From positions 31,211-95,210 of the forward strand of contig NZ_JARIEA010000086.1 of the NCBI RefSeq assembly GCF_029267015.1: a DNA stretch of 64,000 nucleotides. Reading direction: 5' to 3'. Below are positions 51,096-60,938 of this stretch, piece after piece. The stretch's first letter is position 1, and each line of letters opens with the position of its first letter. The notes under the pieces were generated by a model that was given only the letters and a program-made list of their open reading frames with translations, made no database searches and was not told the origin of the DNA. Origin of the DNA: Sporosarcina ureae. GTDB lineage: Bacteria; Bacillota; Bacilli; Bacillales_A; Planococcaceae. The position numbers and the translations under genes are program-made.

Positions 51096-52295
51096 GTGAA
51101 GAAGAAAGAGATTTCAAGAAATAAATTATTAGGCATCGCCGGTACAGGGTGGATGTTCGATGCGATGGATGTTGGAATTTTATCCTTCATCATTGCTGCG
51201 CTCGCTGTAGAATGGAATTTAACGTCAACGGAGATGGGATGGATTGGCAGTGTGAACTCAATCGGTATGGCCATCGGGGCATTTGGCTTCGGTTTATTAG
51301 CCGATCGGATTGGACGAAAACATGTATTCATGCTGACGCTGGTGTTGTTTTCCGTAGCGAGTGGCTTATCCGCGCTGACGACGACTCTATGGGCGTTCTT
51401 GGCATTACGTTTCTTAGTCGGAGCAGGATTAGGCGGGGAACTTCCAGTCGCATCGACGCTTGTGTCAGAGAGTGTTTCGGCGAAAGAGCGTGGACGAGTA
51501 GTCGTTCTGTTGGAAAGTTTTTGGGCAGCTGGTTGGCTTATTGCTGCGTTGATCGCATATTTTGTAATCCCTGCATTCGGTTGGCGTGTCGCATTGATCA
51601 TCACGGCTTTGCCTGCTTTTTATGCAATTTATCTACGCCGAAATTTACCGGATTCCAAAAAGTTTGAAGAAGAAGGTAAAACGACAGAAACGACAGGTCA
51701 TAAACTTAAACAATTACTTGCTCCGGCATTCAGGAAACGAACGATTATGTTGTGGATCGTTTGGTTTGCTGTTGTCTTCTCATATTACGGTATGTTCCTA
51801 TGGTTACCGAGTGTCATGGTGATCAAAGGTTTTAGTCTGATCAAAAGCTTTGGCTATGTACTACTCATGACATTGGCACAGCTTCCTGGTTATTTCAGTG
51901 CCGCATGGCTAATCGAGCGTATGGGACGTAAGTTTGTTCTGGCTACGTATTTATTTGGAACGGCAATCAGTGCGCTTGCTTTCGGCAATGCGGAGACATT
52001 GACTACATTGATGCTAGCTGGTGCTTTTCTATCCTTCTTCAACTTAGGTGCGTGGGGAGCACTCTATGCTTATTCTCCGGAACAATACCCTACAGCCATT
52101 CGAGCTACGGGGTCTGGAGTCGCTGCGGCTATTGGACGCGTAGGAGGCATTTTCGGACCGCTTCTTGTCGGCTCGTTGTTAGCAGCAGGCTATGGGTTCG
52201 GAATCATCTTTGGCATTTTCTGTGCAGCCATTATGGTAGGAGTGCTAGCTGTGATATTCCTTGGAACAGAAACGAAACAAACCGAATTGACATAG
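51096..52295 (+). CDS. NiaP-like MFS transporter
   Basis: Major-facilitator transporter of 399 residues and about 12 hydrophobic segments. It resembles the NiaP/YceI niacin permeases. The N-terminus WMFDAMDVGILSFIIAAL, the loop 2-3 motif GLLADRIGRKHVF, ESFWAAGWLIAALIAY and the late motif YSPEQYPTAIRATGSG fit this subgroup. Other organic acid or sugar substrates are possible. GTG 51096 is the start, about 10 nt after AAAGGT. Single gene with terminator. Confidence 0.88.
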   Translation: MKKKEISRNKLLGIAGTGWMFDAMDVGILSFIIAALAVEWNLTSTEMGWIGSVNSIGMAIGAFGFGLLADRIGRKHVFMLTLVLFSVASGLSALTTTLWAFLALRFLVGAGLGGELPVASTLVSESVSAKERGRVVVLLESFWAAGWLIAALIAYFVIPAFGWRVALIITALPAFYAIYLRRNLPDSKKFEEEGKTTETTGHKLKQLLAPAFRKRTIMLWIVWFAVVFSYYGMFLWLPSVMVIKGFSLIKSFGYVLLMTLAQLPGYFSAAWLIERMGRKFVLATYLFGTAISALAFGNAETLTTLMLAGAFLSFFNLGAWGALYAYSPEQYPTAIRATGSGVAAAIGRVGGIFGPLLVGSLLAAGYGFGIIFGIFCAAIMVGVLAVIFLGTETKQTELT

Positions 52296-52303
52296 TATAA
52301 AGT

Positions 52304-52342
52304 AAGCCGTTTCCATTTAACATAAATGGGAGCGGTTTTTTC
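52304..52342 (+). terminator. Terminator after the MFS gene
   Basis: CCGTTTCCATTTA and TAAATGGGAGCGG form an imperfect stem around ACA, followed by six T. Confidence 0.85.
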
Positions 52343-52403
52343 AATGGTTAACATTTTTGATTCCACACAGAAACCTTTATAATTACATAAAGGAGTGGAT
52401 ACG

Positions 52404-53066
52404 ATGTTTCGCATACCAGATGAAATGGTGCGTATAGCTTTAGAACGTAGCGAAGGATTTCCGGTAGAAGGCTTTGTCCGTGGAGAAGGTCCGAAATCAC
52501 CTACACTCTTATTGATCGGAGAGGCGCCAGGAGAACAGGAAGCAATACACGGTGTTCCGTTCGTTGGACGTGCAGGCGATGAGCTGATGAAGTCACTTTC
52601 ATCCATTGGTTTAACACGTGAAGACGTTTATATGACTAGCTCATTTCGAAGCAGACCATATAAATGGGGGACGAAGAAAGAACGGGATGGGACGTTAACG
52701 GAACGTAAATATAATCGTCCACCGACACAAAAAGAGCAATTGGCCCATGCGCTTGTACTTGATTTTGAAGTAGAGAACCTTCAGCCTAAGCTCATTGTGA
52801 CACTTGGTAATATCGGTTTGCAGCGAATGCTTGGAAAACATGCGAAGGTCACAGCCTTGCATGGACAAGTTCTTACGCAACCTGTTCAATATTTGGCGAC
52901 ATTAGAAGATAAACAATATAGTTTAACGGAGGAGTCCTACACGATATTACCGACATTCCATCCAGCCTCCGTATTTTATCGCCCATCTCTTAGACCCGAA
53001 CTTGAAGCCGATTGGCAGCGTATCGGTGAGTATCTTCAAGGGCTTACGCAACATCCATTTGAATAA
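52404..53066 (+). CDS. Uracil-DNA glycosylase superfamily protein lacking the Fe-S cysteines
   Basis: A 220-residue protein with the family 4/5-like uracil-DNA glycosylase fold: GEAPGEQEAIHGVPFVGRAG as motif 1, DVYMTSSFRSRP, LIVTLGNIGLQRML and the catalytic-loop motif FHPAS. Typical family 4 enzymes bind a 4Fe-4S cluster through four cysteines, but this protein contains no cysteine at all. The usual NVVKCRPP-type motif reads TSSFRSRPYKWG. ATG 52404 is 8 nt after AAGGAG. An ABC exporter gene follows in 20 nt. Activity on uracil is not assured. Confidence 0.85.
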   Translation: MFRIPDEMVRIALERSEGFPVEGFVRGEGPKSPTLLLIGEAPGEQEAIHGVPFVGRAGDELMKSLSSIGLTREDVYMTSSFRSRPYKWGTKKERDGTLTERKYNRPPTQKEQLAHALVLDFEVENLQPKLIVTLGNIGLQRMLGKHAKVTALHGQVLTQPVQYLATLEDKQYSLTEESYTILPTFHPASVFYRPSLRPELEADWQRIGEYLQGLTQHPFE

Positions 53067-53086
53067 GGTAGAAAAGAGGGTGCATC

Positions 53087-54823
53087 ATGCGTGCTCAAGC
53101 AAAACCAAAAGGATCCATTAAAAACTTTATGAGTTTAGTTAAAATGTTACATTGGCCAATAGCCGTGACGGTTTTCGCTTTGATACTGTCTCTAGTTGAA
53201 ACGGCTGCAGGACTGGCTGTTCCGTTAATTACTAAAGATTTAGTGGACTCTTTCACAAGTGAATTACTAAATTGGAAAACGGGTATCTTCTTACTCGTCT
53301 TATTTGTAGTGCAAGCAATCGCCGGAGGATTTTCCTACTATATGCTTGCCTATATAGGTGAGACGGTAGTTGCGGACTTGCGTAATCAATTATGGCAAAA
53401 AGTGCTCCGGTTGCCTGTACCGTACTTTGATCAAAATGAAACGGGAGAAACAATGAGTCGTATCACACAAGATACCACTGTATTAAAATCCCTTGTCTCA
53501 GAGCATCTAGTATCGTTTATCTCGGGTATGATCTCCATTATCGGAGCGATCGTTATTCTATTGGTACTAGACTGGAAAATGACAGTTATTATGTTAGTCA
53601 GTATACCAATCAGTATGGCTATTCTGTATCCGCTTGGGCGGTTAATGCATAAAGTTGCAAAAGCGACACAAGCTGAAATGGCGAAGTTTTCCGGCCATCT
53701 CGGACGTGTGCTTGGAGATATACGTTTAGTAAAAGCGTATCGCGCAGAACCTGCTGAAGGTGAAAAAGGAAAAATTGCCATTCAGTCTTTGTTTCGATAT
53801 GGGCTGAAAGAAGCAAAAATCCAAGCAGTAATTTCGCCTATTATGATGTTGACTATGATGGGTATCCTAGTAGTGATTCTTGGATATGGCGGAGCCCAAG
53901 TCGCAAAAGGCGCATTATCGGCTGGAACGCTCGTCGCGATTATATTCTTGTTATTTCAGATTATCGTACCATTTGCACAAATGGCCCAGTTTTTCACTTC
54001 ATTCCAAAAAGCAGTAGGTGCAACGGAGCGAATTCAAGGGATTTTGCGAATGGATTCAGAGTCTGCAGAAGGTGACAGTATAACGAAAACAGAAGAAGCC
54101 ATTACGTTTTCAAATGTTCATTTTTCATATGAAGAGGGAAAGAACGTAGTGAACGGAATTTCATTCAATGCTGAGCCAGGCACTGTAACGGCATTTGTCG
54201 GACCAAGTGGTGGCGGGAAGACGACGATCTTTTCACTGGTAGAAAGATTTTATCAACCTACATCTGGGGAAATACGAGTTGGAGAAAATTCGATCGATAC
54301 TATTCCTTTATCCGATTGGCGAAAACGCATAGGCTACGTCTCACAAGAAAGCCCGTTACTCAGCGGAACCATTCTCGATAATATTGCATATGGTCTTGAA
54401 GAAAGACCACCTGTCGAACAAGTTATTGAAGCTGCAAAAGCAGCCAATGCTTATACTTTCATAAAAGATATGCCTGATCAATTCGATACCATGGTAGGGG
54501 AGCGTGGCATGAAGCTCTCTGGGGGGCAGCGCCAGCGAATTGCGATTGCACGTGCGTTACTGCATAATCCTAAGATTTTATTATTGGATGAAGCTACATC
54601 CAATTTAGATAGTGGTTCGGAAACGCATGTTCAAGAAGCGTTACGTCACTTAATGTACGGTAGGACAACTCTCCTTATTGCGCATCGGTTAGCAACGGTG
54701 CTGCATGCAGATCAAATATTGTTTTTAGAGAATGGCCAGATCACCGGTAGAGGAAATCATACAGAACTATTACACACACATGATCTCTATCGTGAATTTG
54801 CAACAGGACAAGGCTTGGCATAG
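53087..54823 (+). CDS. ABC-type multidrug exporter, fused permease-ATPase (BmrA-like)
   Basis: Half-transporter of 578 residues that would act as a homodimer. Six transmembrane helices span residues ~25-300. The ATPase domain has Walker A GPSGGGKTT, the Q loop YVSQESPLLSG, signature LSGGQRQRIAIARALL, Walker B LLLDEATSNLD and the switch His in IAHRLATV. It resembles B. subtilis BmrA (YvcC). ATG 53087 follows AAAGAGGGTG. The 3-methyladenine glycosylase gene follows closely, so the neighbours may share a transcript. Confidence 0.93.
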   Translation: MRAQAKPKGSIKNFMSLVKMLHWPIAVTVFALILSLVETAAGLAVPLITKDLVDSFTSELLNWKTGIFLLVLFVVQAIAGGFSYYMLAYIGETVVADLRNQLWQKVLRLPVPYFDQNETGETMSRITQDTTVLKSLVSEHLVSFISGMISIIGAIVILLVLDWKMTVIMLVSIPISMAILYPLGRLMHKVAKATQAEMAKFSGHLGRVLGDIRLVKAYRAEPAEGEKGKIAIQSLFRYGLKEAKIQAVISPIMMLTMMGILVVILGYGGAQVAKGALSAGTLVAIIFLLFQIIVPFAQMAQFFTSFQKAVGATERIQGILRMDSESAEGDSITKTEEAITFSNVHFSYEEGKNVVNGISFNAEPGTVTAFVGPSGGGKTTIFSLVERFYQPTSGEIRVGENSIDTIPLSDWRKRIGYVSQESPLLSGTILDNIAYGLEERPPVEQVIEAAKAANAYTFIKDMPDQFDTMVGERGMKLSGGQRQRIAIARALLHNPKILLLDEATSNLDSGSETHVQEALRHLMYGRTTLLIAHRLATVLHADQILFLENGQITGRGNHTELLHTHDLYREFATGQGLA

Positions 54824-54844
54824 GAAGTGAAAGGAGAAGATAGT

Positions 54845-55441
54845 ATGTATGAACCGATAGATTCATCGTTCTTTGATGCTCCCGTATTAGAGCTTGCTCG
54901 CAATTTAGTCGGCCAATATATTGTCCATGAACAACCCGAAGGACTATCAGTAGTCAGGATTGTGGAAACAGAAGCGTATCATGGGGCCGAAGACCGTGCT
55001 GCGCATAGTTACGGTAACCGTAGAACGAAACGTACGGAAGTCATGTTCGGTGAGCCGGGATCCGTCTATACATATCAGATGCATACCCATGTACTGATGA
55101 ATGTCGTGAGCGCAAAAGAAGGCACACCTCATGCGGTCTTATTACGTGCAGGTGAGCCGATAGAGGGAGTAAGTCATATGCAGGCAAGGCGCGGCATACA
55201 CATTAAGAAAGTGACGGATCTTACAAATGGGCCAGGCAAGCTTTCCAAAGCGCTTGGAGTGACGATGTCATACTATGGGCATCATTGGACGCAGAAGCCT
55301 CTCTATATCGCAGAGGGCTTACCTCAAAGTGAGATAGAAGCTGGGCCACGAGTAGGGATTGGGAATACAGGAGAAGCTGTACATTATCCTTGGCGTTTTT
55401 ACGAAAAAGACAATCCGTTCGTCTCGAAATATAGAAAATAG
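54845..55441 (+). CDS. Mpg/AAG-type 3-methyladenine DNA glycosylase
   Basis: Excises alkylated purines as the first step of base-excision repair. The 198 residues fit the family. The catalytic glutamate lies in VETEAYHGAEDRAAHS, followed by GSVYTYQMHTHVLMNVV and the DNA-binding block LTNGPGKLSKALGV. ATG 54845 follows AAAGGAGAAG; the in-frame start at 54827 precedes that site. It may be translated from the exporter transcript (22-nt gap). Confidence 0.94.
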   Translation: MYEPIDSSFFDAPVLELARNLVGQYIVHEQPEGLSVVRIVETEAYHGAEDRAAHSYGNRRTKRTEVMFGEPGSVYTYQMHTHVLMNVVSAKEGTPHAVLLRAGEPIEGVSHMQARRGIHIKKVTDLTNGPGKLSKALGVTMSYYGHHWTQKPLYIAEGLPQSEIEAGPRVGIGNTGEAVHYPWRFYEKDNPFVSKYRK

Positions 55442-55492
55442 GCTAACGAACATTTTACATGTATCTAGCTACAGAGAAGAATAGGGGAAATC

Positions 55493-56542
55493 ATGAAGAA
55501 ATTATTAAAAATGGGCAGTGCTTTTATTGGAATTGTTGTAGGAGCAGGATTTGCTTCTGGCAATGAAATCATGACGTATTTTACGAGCTTCGGCTATTTA
55601 GGCATGATTGGCGCAGTAATTTGTACGGCACTGTTCGCGTATTTAGGAATGACATTAACACGCCTTGGAAGTAGAATGCAGACACCATCGCATAAAGACG
55701 CAATCTACAAAATCAGCGGACGTTATTTAGGCGTCATCGTGGATGGCATTATTATCTTCACGCTATTTGGCGTCGGAGTGGTGATGCTTGCAGGTGCTGG
55801 CGCCAATTTACACCAGCAATTCGGCTTGCCGACGTATGTAGGTAGTTTACTAATGATAGTATTAGTGTTCTTGACGGTATTATTAAACGTAGATAAGGTA
55901 GTTGCAATAATCGGTAGTGTCACACCGCTTTTAATTATTGCAGTAGTCGCTGTATCTGTTTATAGTATCGTCACGATGGATACAACGTTCGCTGTTCTTG
56001 ACCCTATTGCAAAAGCCTTGCCGACGACATTGCCTAACTGGTTTATATCTGCAATTAATTATGTATCGTTTAATATTGCGCTAGGAGCACCGATGGCGAT
56101 TGTCATGGGAAGTGCGGAGAAAAATGAAAAAACAGCAGCGTGGGGAGGATTTGCAGGTGGCTTAGGATTGGGTATTTTAATTCTGTTAAGTCACTTGGCG
56201 ATCTTCTCGCAAATAGAAAACGTAGCAGGGGCAGAATTGCCGATGCTTGCGGTTATTAATAATATTTCACCGATCTTTGCTGTTTTCATGGCGTGTATTT
56301 TGTACGGCATGATCTTCAATACAGCAGTTAGTATGTTCTATGCATTTGGTGCTCGATTCATCAAAAGCGGCACGCTAAAGTTTAAAGTGTTTGTAGCATT
56401 ATCCCTAGTAGTTGGCTATGTACTTAGCTTTTTTGGATTTACTAAATTGGTCAGTACGCTATATCCGGTCGTTGGCTATTTAGGTTTGTTTTTAGTAGCA
56501 GCACTCATCACGGCTTCGTTCCGTATGCCAAATAAAATATAA
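55493..56542 (+). CDS. ykvI: YkvI family membrane protein
   Basis: Integral membrane protein of 349 residues and about ten hydrophobic segments, resembling B. subtilis YkvI, with a LeuT/APC-like transporter look. The N-terminus MGSAFIGIVVGAGFASGNEI and the interior NYVSFNIALGAPMAIVMGS are typical. The substrate is unknown. ATG 55493 follows TAGGGGAAAT. It converges on hmp and shares a terminator with it. Confidence 0.88.
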   Translation: MKKLLKMGSAFIGIVVGAGFASGNEIMTYFTSFGYLGMIGAVICTALFAYLGMTLTRLGSRMQTPSHKDAIYKISGRYLGVIVDGIIIFTLFGVGVVMLAGAGANLHQQFGLPTYVGSLLMIVLVFLTVLLNVDKVVAIIGSVTPLLIIAVVAVSVYSIVTMDTTFAVLDPIAKALPTTLPNWFISAINYVSFNIALGAPMAIVMGSAEKNEKTAAWGGFAGGLGLGILILLSHLAIFSQIENVAGAELPMLAVINNISPIFAVFMACILYGMIFNTAVSMFYAFGARFIKSGTLKFKVFVALSLVVGYVLSFFGFTKLVSTLYPVVGYLGLFLVAALITASFRMPNKI

Positions 56543-56577
56543 AAACACCCTCGTGAATTGATTCACGAGGGTGTTTT
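56541..56577. terminator. Bidirectional terminator, ykvI / hmp
   Basis: AAAACACCCTCGTGAAT and ATTCACGAGGGTGTTTT pair perfectly around TG, with A and T tracts for both directions. Confidence 0.93.
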
Positions 56578-56581
56578 GCGC

Positions 56582-57769
56582 TTATACTGATTGTAATTGA
56601 AGTGCTACAGCTGGACCGAAGAACTCGAAGTGAATTTTCTCTTCTGGTACACCCATTGCGTGAAGCTGCTGAAGAACGAACTCCATGAAGCCAGTAGGTC
56701 CACATACGTAAACATCACTGCCCGCAATGACGTTTTCTTCAAGGAACTCACGAGTGAACATGCCGTCCCCCTCTTCTGAATAAAGAGCTTTGTACGTAGA
56801 GTTTGGCAATTTTGCATTTAATTGCTCTAGTTTATTCGCAAATGCTTGTTGGCTGCGTGTACGTGCAGAATGCAAGAATGCCACTTCACGTTCAGGAGAC
56901 AAGTCTGCAATCGTTGAATACATAGCTTTCATAGGTGTAATACCTACACCACCGCTGATTAATGTAACTGGAGCTGTACCTGTTGGATCCAAGAAGAAAT
57001 CACCTGCTGGTGCACTGACTTCAACAATGTCGCCAACGCTTGCATGATCATGCAAGTAGCAAGATACTACGCCGTTTGGTGATAATGTATCTTCGCGTTT
57101 AACCGAGATACGGAATGTCTCATCGTTTGATTTTTGAGACAAACTATATTGACGATTAACAATATTTTTCGCGCCTGGGATTTCCATGCGGATTGTAATG
57201 TATTGTCCTGGTAAATAGTATGGTAATTTTTTGCCATCAACAGGCTTTAAGTAAAATGAAGTAATGACATCACTTTCTTCTACTTTGTCGACGATTTCGA
57301 AGTCTTTAAATAATGCCCATCCGCCGTCAGCTTTTTCTGTATTCTCGTACATATCTTTTTCTACACCGATGAATGCGCCAGCGATTACACCGTAAGCGGC
57401 TTCCCATGCATCCATAATTTCAGGAGTCGCTGCATCGCCAAGTACTTCTTTAATGGCTTTTAATAGATACTCTCCGACAATTGGATAATGTTCTGGCAAG
57501 ATTCCAAGTGATACGTGCTTGTGAGCGATTTGTACAACAACCGGTAGAATTGCTTCTAGGTTATCGATATGTTGCGCTGCTGCGTATACTGTGTTTGCAA
57601 GAGCAGTCTGCTGACGTCCTTGAGACTGATTAGCGTGGTTGAATATATCTAGTAATTCTGGATGAGCTACAAACATATTTTTGTAAAACACTGTAGTAAT
57701 AGCTGTTCCGTGTTCCTCTAGTACTGGTACTGTGGATTTGATAACGTCGATAGTTTTTTGATCTAACAT
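56582..57769 (-). CDS. hmp: Flavohemoprotein Hmp, nitric oxide dioxygenase
   Basis: Oxidises NO to nitrate with NAD(P)H and O2. The 395 residues comprise a globin domain (~1-137, with the proximal histidine in [12 protein letters not shown]), an FAD domain (RQYSLSQ motif) and an NAD domain ([20 protein letters not shown], ending HFEFFGPA). The ATG at 57769 follows GAGAGGTTG. It is divergent from nsrR, the likely NO-responsive repressor, with a candidate NsrR site between them. Confidence 0.97.
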   Translation of the reverse strand: MLDQKTIDVIKSTVPVLEEHGTAITTVFYKNMFVAHPELLDIFNHANQSQGRQQTALANTVYAAAQHIDNLEAILPVVVQIAHKHVSLGILPEHYPIVGEYLLKAIKEVLGDAATPEIMDAWEAAYGVIAGAFIGVEKDMYENTEKADGGWALFKDFEIVDKVEESDVITSFYLKPVDGKKLPYYLPGQYITIRMEIPGAKNIVNRQYSLSQKSNDETFRISVKREDTLSPNGVVSCYLHDHASVGDIVEVSAPAGDFFLDPTGTAPVTLISGGVGITPMKAMYSTIADLSPEREVAFLHSARTRSQQAFANKLEQLNAKLPNSTYKALYSEEGDGMFTREFLEENVIAGSDVYVCGPTGFMEFVLQQLHAMGVPEEKIHFEFFGPAVALQLQSV

Positions 57770-57830
57770 TGATAAAGCACAACCTCTCCGTATTTGATAT
57801 CTCTATCATAAATCATTTACGTTTTAAAAG

Positions 57831-57847
57831 CTATATATTAAATACAT
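57831..57847. promoter_or_regulatory. Candidate NsrR operator between hmp and nsrR
   Basis: CTATATATTAAATACAT matches about 14 of 17 positions of the B. subtilis NsrR motif ATRTATYTTAAATATAT as I recall it. It lies about 60 nt upstream of hmp, between the divergent genes. Confidence 0.5.
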
Positions 57848-57983
57848 GTTTAAAAAGAAAGTGTGAAGGTTGTCACATTCTATTCAAAAAGTAACCATGC
57901 TTCCACTTATAACCTTCAGCGTAAATCGATGATTTTTCAATCGGAAATGCTATAATGAAGGAAGAGCAGAAAGTGGTGATATT

Positions 57984-58439
57984 ATGCGTTTGACAATGTA
58001 TACAGATTATTCGCTGCGTGTTCTGATTTTTTTAGCTACTAAGAAACCGGGTGAATTATCCACTGTTCAAGAAATATCGGATGCTTATCAGATCTCGAAA
58101 AATCACCTCACCAAAATAGTCCATGAATTAGGGAAGCTGGAATTGATCGAAACTATTCGCGGTCGTGGTGGCGGAATCCGTCTCAGTGTAGAACCGATTA
58201 GTATCAATGTAGGAGAATTGGTTCGTAAAACAGAAGACGACTTTCATTTAGTCGAATGTTTTGATCCAAATAAAAACATGTGCGTATTGTCCCAGGCCTG
58301 CCGGCTAAGGGGTGTATTATATGAAGCACTCCAAGCTTATTTTGCCGTACTCGATCGCTACACGATTGCAGACTTCCTTCATAATAAAGACGAAATACAA
58401 TCTTTACTATTTCCCACTAGTCAATCAGAATTAGTGTGA
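57984..58439 (+). CDS. nsrR: NsrR, NO-sensing Rrf2-family repressor
   Basis: DNA-binding repressor whose 4Fe-4S cluster is destroyed by NO. The 151 residues have a winged helix (YSLRVLIFLATKKPGELST, ISKNHLTKIVHELGKLELI, then GRGGGIRLS). The three cluster cysteines C92, C100 and C106 have the same spacing and numbering as in B. subtilis NsrR. Start ATG 57984 follows AAGTGGTG. It is divergent from hmp, its usual target. Confidence 0.95.
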   Translation: MRLTMYTDYSLRVLIFLATKKPGELSTVQEISDAYQISKNHLTKIVHELGKLELIETIRGRGGGIRLSVEPISINVGELVRKTEDDFHLVECFDPNKNMCVLSQACRLRGVLYEALQAYFAVLDRYTIADFLHNKDEIQSLLFPTSQSELV

Positions 58440-58483
58440 TAGAATATAGTTAGTAAACATAGTGAAATAGGAGGAATTAAAAA

Positions 58484-59410
58484 ATGTCAAAAGTTTTGGT
58501 TATTGGACATAAAAACCCGGATACGGATTCTATCGCATCTGCGATTACGTATGCATATCTCAAACAACAAATTGGTGTGGATGCAGAAGCTGTACGTCTA
58601 GGGAATATCACGAAAGAAACAGCGTACGCTCTTGAGACTTTCGGTTTTGAAGCCCCACGTCTAATTGAAAAAGCGGCAACTGAAACATCCCAAGTCATCT
58701 TAGTCGACCACAATGAAAAGCAGCAAAGTGTGGATGACTTGGATGATGTACAAGTGTTGGAAGTGATCGATCATCACCGCATTGCGAATTTCCAGACAAA
58801 TGATCCGCTCTATTACCGTGCCGAACCAGTAGGCTGTACAGCAACGATTTTGAATAAATTATTCAAAGAACATGGCGTTGAAATACCGAAAAATATTGCT
58901 GGTTTAATGCTTTCCGCTATTGTGTCGGATTCATTGCTGTTCAAATCACCAACGTTTACAGCTCAAGATCAGGCAGCAGCTGAAGAACTTGCCGCTATTG
59001 CAGAAGTAGATGCGGCTGTATATGGTTTAGACATGTTAAAAGCAGGGGCGGACTTGAGTTCAGTGCCAGTAAGAGATTTGGCTAACTTAGATGCAAAAGA
59101 ATTTGTTTTCGGCGATGTGAAAATGGAAATCGCACAAGTAAACGCAGTGGACTTGCAAGATATCCTTGGACGTCAAGATGAACTAGAAGTTGTATTAAAT
59201 GAAGTGATCGAACAAAAGGGATTGGATTTATTCCTGTTTGTTGTGACTGACATCATTAATAGTGACTCGGTTATCATTGCGCTTGGAAAAGAAGCGGAAC
59301 GTGCAGGGTCTGCGTTTAATGTAGATTTCAACAATAATTCTGCATTATTAAGAGGAATCGTTTCACGCAAGAAACAAATTGTTCCTGTATTGACTGAAGC
59401 ACTTTCATAA
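58484..59410 (+). CDS. ppaC: PpaC, manganese-dependent inorganic pyrophosphatase
   Basis: Family II pyrophosphatase of the DHH superfamily, hydrolysing PPi. The 308 residues show the metal-binding [23 protein letters not shown], the DHH motif IDHHRIANF and the C-terminal substrate-binding [11 protein letters not shown] 58484 follows AGGAGGAA. Single gene with a strong shared terminator. Confidence 0.97.
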   Translation: MSKVLVIGHKNPDTDSIASAITYAYLKQQIGVDAEAVRLGNITKETAYALETFGFEAPRLIEKAATETSQVILVDHNEKQQSVDDLDDVQVLEVIDHHRIANFQTNDPLYYRAEPVGCTATILNKLFKEHGVEIPKNIAGLMLSAIVSDSLLFKSPTFTAQDQAAAEELAAIAEVDAAVYGLDMLKAGADLSSVPVRDLANLDAKEFVFGDVKMEIAQVNAVDLQDILGRQDELEVVLNEVIEQKGLDLFLFVVTDIINSDSVIIALGKEAERAGSAFNVDFNNNSALLRGIVSRKKQIVPVLTEALS

Positions 59411-59417
59411 TCAGTAG

Positions 59418-59462
59418 ACTGTCACAGAGAATCGGTAACTCGATTTCTGTGACAGTTTTTTT
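59418..59462. terminator. Terminator between ppaC and the Rieske oxidoreductase gene
   Basis: ACTGTCACAGA (59418-59428) pairs with TCTGTGACAGT (59446-59456), with an inner AATCG/CGATT extension, followed by T residues. Confidence 0.9.
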
Positions 59463-60840
59463 ATCCTAAATCTAATGGTTGGGTGGCAGGCCCTTCCAAG
59501 ACGGTTCCATCTGCACGGAACCGTGAACCGTGACAAGGACAGTCCCATGTTTGATCTCCTTTATTCCATCGGGTGCGGCAACCCATATGCGTACAGATCG
59601 GAGAGTCGGTTCGGGCGATATGTCCACCAGCAAATTCTTTTACAGTACGGCCGCCTAATAATAAGCCACGATTGAACAATGAACCAAAATCGCTTCTGCC
59701 TGGAGAAAACAATTCACTTGCGGCATTCGATCGTCCGACAATTGCATCCGAAATGATTTCTGCACAGGCCAAAGAGTTGGATAGTCCCCATTTCCGATAG
59801 CCCGTACTAATATAAACGTCTGGAGAAGACGTTGAAATGGCTCCTGCATAAGGTATTAAATCGGGGGTAGATGGATCCTGTGCCGACCATTTGTAGACAA
59901 TATCAGGATGTCCCAAAGTCGTTTTTATATCCTCGGTCAAGCTATCATAATGTAATTGCGTTTCTTTTTCTGAACCGGCAGGATGCGATTGCGCACATAG
60001 CAACAAATACGATTGATCATCAATCGTAGCGGTTCGTATGGAGCGTTTCGGCTCGTCCACTGCTATATATTGATGGTCAAATGGCGTTTCGGTTTTTGCT
60101 GCAGCGATATAGGATCGCTCCACGTCCAGTTTGAGAATTTGCATGCCTTCTAGAGCTTCAATAGGGTAATGAGAGCAGATGACGAGCTGACGGTAACCGA
60201 CTATTTTAGATGAAGAGAGCTTGACGAAATGACGATCGGTATCCAAAGCAGCGACTTGTGCATGTTCAAATATTCGTGCTCCTTCTTTCACAGCAAGTTC
60301 CGCTAGTTGTTGACCGAAACGAACGGGATGTATTTGCGCTTCGTCTTCGACTAGTAATGTGTGAGCAGTTTCGAATGGCAAGTAGGATGCATTTCCTGCA
60401 AGAACAAATGGAATTCCAATCGCTTCGTAAGCTTTTTTTTCCGCAAGTAATCGTTCTGTGCCCTCAGCCGATTGAGAATAAAGTGCTGAATGGGCAGCTT
60501 GCAATTGGTCTGCTTCAGAAATGGAGCGTGCGAAATCAAGAGCTTGTTCATTCACATTGAAATATCGTTTAGCACTATCCACATCAAATTGTTCAATCAT
60601 ATCCGCATACACCAAATCGTGTTGGGCGGTTAATTTGCCTGTAGAGTTTCCTGTTGCGCCGTGCAGCAAGTTGTTCTTCTCTAGCAACACCACGTCTTTT
60701 CCTTGTTTAGCTAAAAAGTAAGCATTCGCTATTCCACTTAAACCACCTCCGATGATCAACACTTCACATGTTAAATCATCTTCTACTGTTGGATAACTAG
60801 AATTCGGATAAGCAGTAGCAAGCCATAATGATTCATTCAT
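59461..60840 (-). CDS. FAD-dependent oxidoreductase fused to a Rieske 2Fe-2S domain (YhfW-like)
   Basis: A 459-residue redox protein of the B. subtilis YhfW type. The N-terminal DAO-type FAD domain carries LIIGGGLSGIANAYFLAKQG and VVLLEKNNLL. The C-terminal Rieske module has the cluster ligands in CTHMGC and CPCHGSRF. The substrate is unknown. It is slightly shorter than YhfW because the C-terminus stops soon after the cluster. ATG 60840 follows GAGGTGTC. It is divergent from the DsbA-family gene. Confidence 0.93.
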   Translation of the reverse strand: MNESLWLATAYPNSSYPTVEDDLTCEVLIIGGGLSGIANAYFLAKQGKDVVLLEKNNLLHGATGNSTGKLTAQHDLVYADMIEQFDVDSAKRYFNVNEQALDFARSISEADQLQAAHSALYSQSAEGTERLLAEKKAYEAIGIPFVLAGNASYLPFETAHTLLVEDEAQIHPVRFGQQLAELAVKEGARIFEHAQVAALDTDRHFVKLSSSKIVGYRQLVICSHYPIEALEGMQILKLDVERSYIAAAKTETPFDHQYIAVDEPKRSIRTATIDDQSYLLLCAQSHPAGSEKETQLHYDSLTEDIKTTLGHPDIVYKWSAQDPSTPDLIPYAGAISTSSPDVYISTGYRKWGLSNSLACAEIISDAIVGRSNAASELFSPGRSDFGSLFNRGLLLGGRTVKEFAGGHIARTDSPICTHMGCRTRWNKGDQTWDCPCHGSRFRADGTVLEGPATQPLDLG

Positions 60841-60938
60841 TTAGACACCTCATTCTTTAAATTTACATAACGTAAGCATTAACATTGTTGCCAACTTTAC
60901 TTGAATCTAAAATAGAAGATAGAAAGGTGGGGCAAAAA

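Noticed and set aside
50936..51604. Minus-strand open frame of 222 codons
   Set aside because: It is antisense to the MFS transporter and has low-complexity composition and no ribosome binding site.
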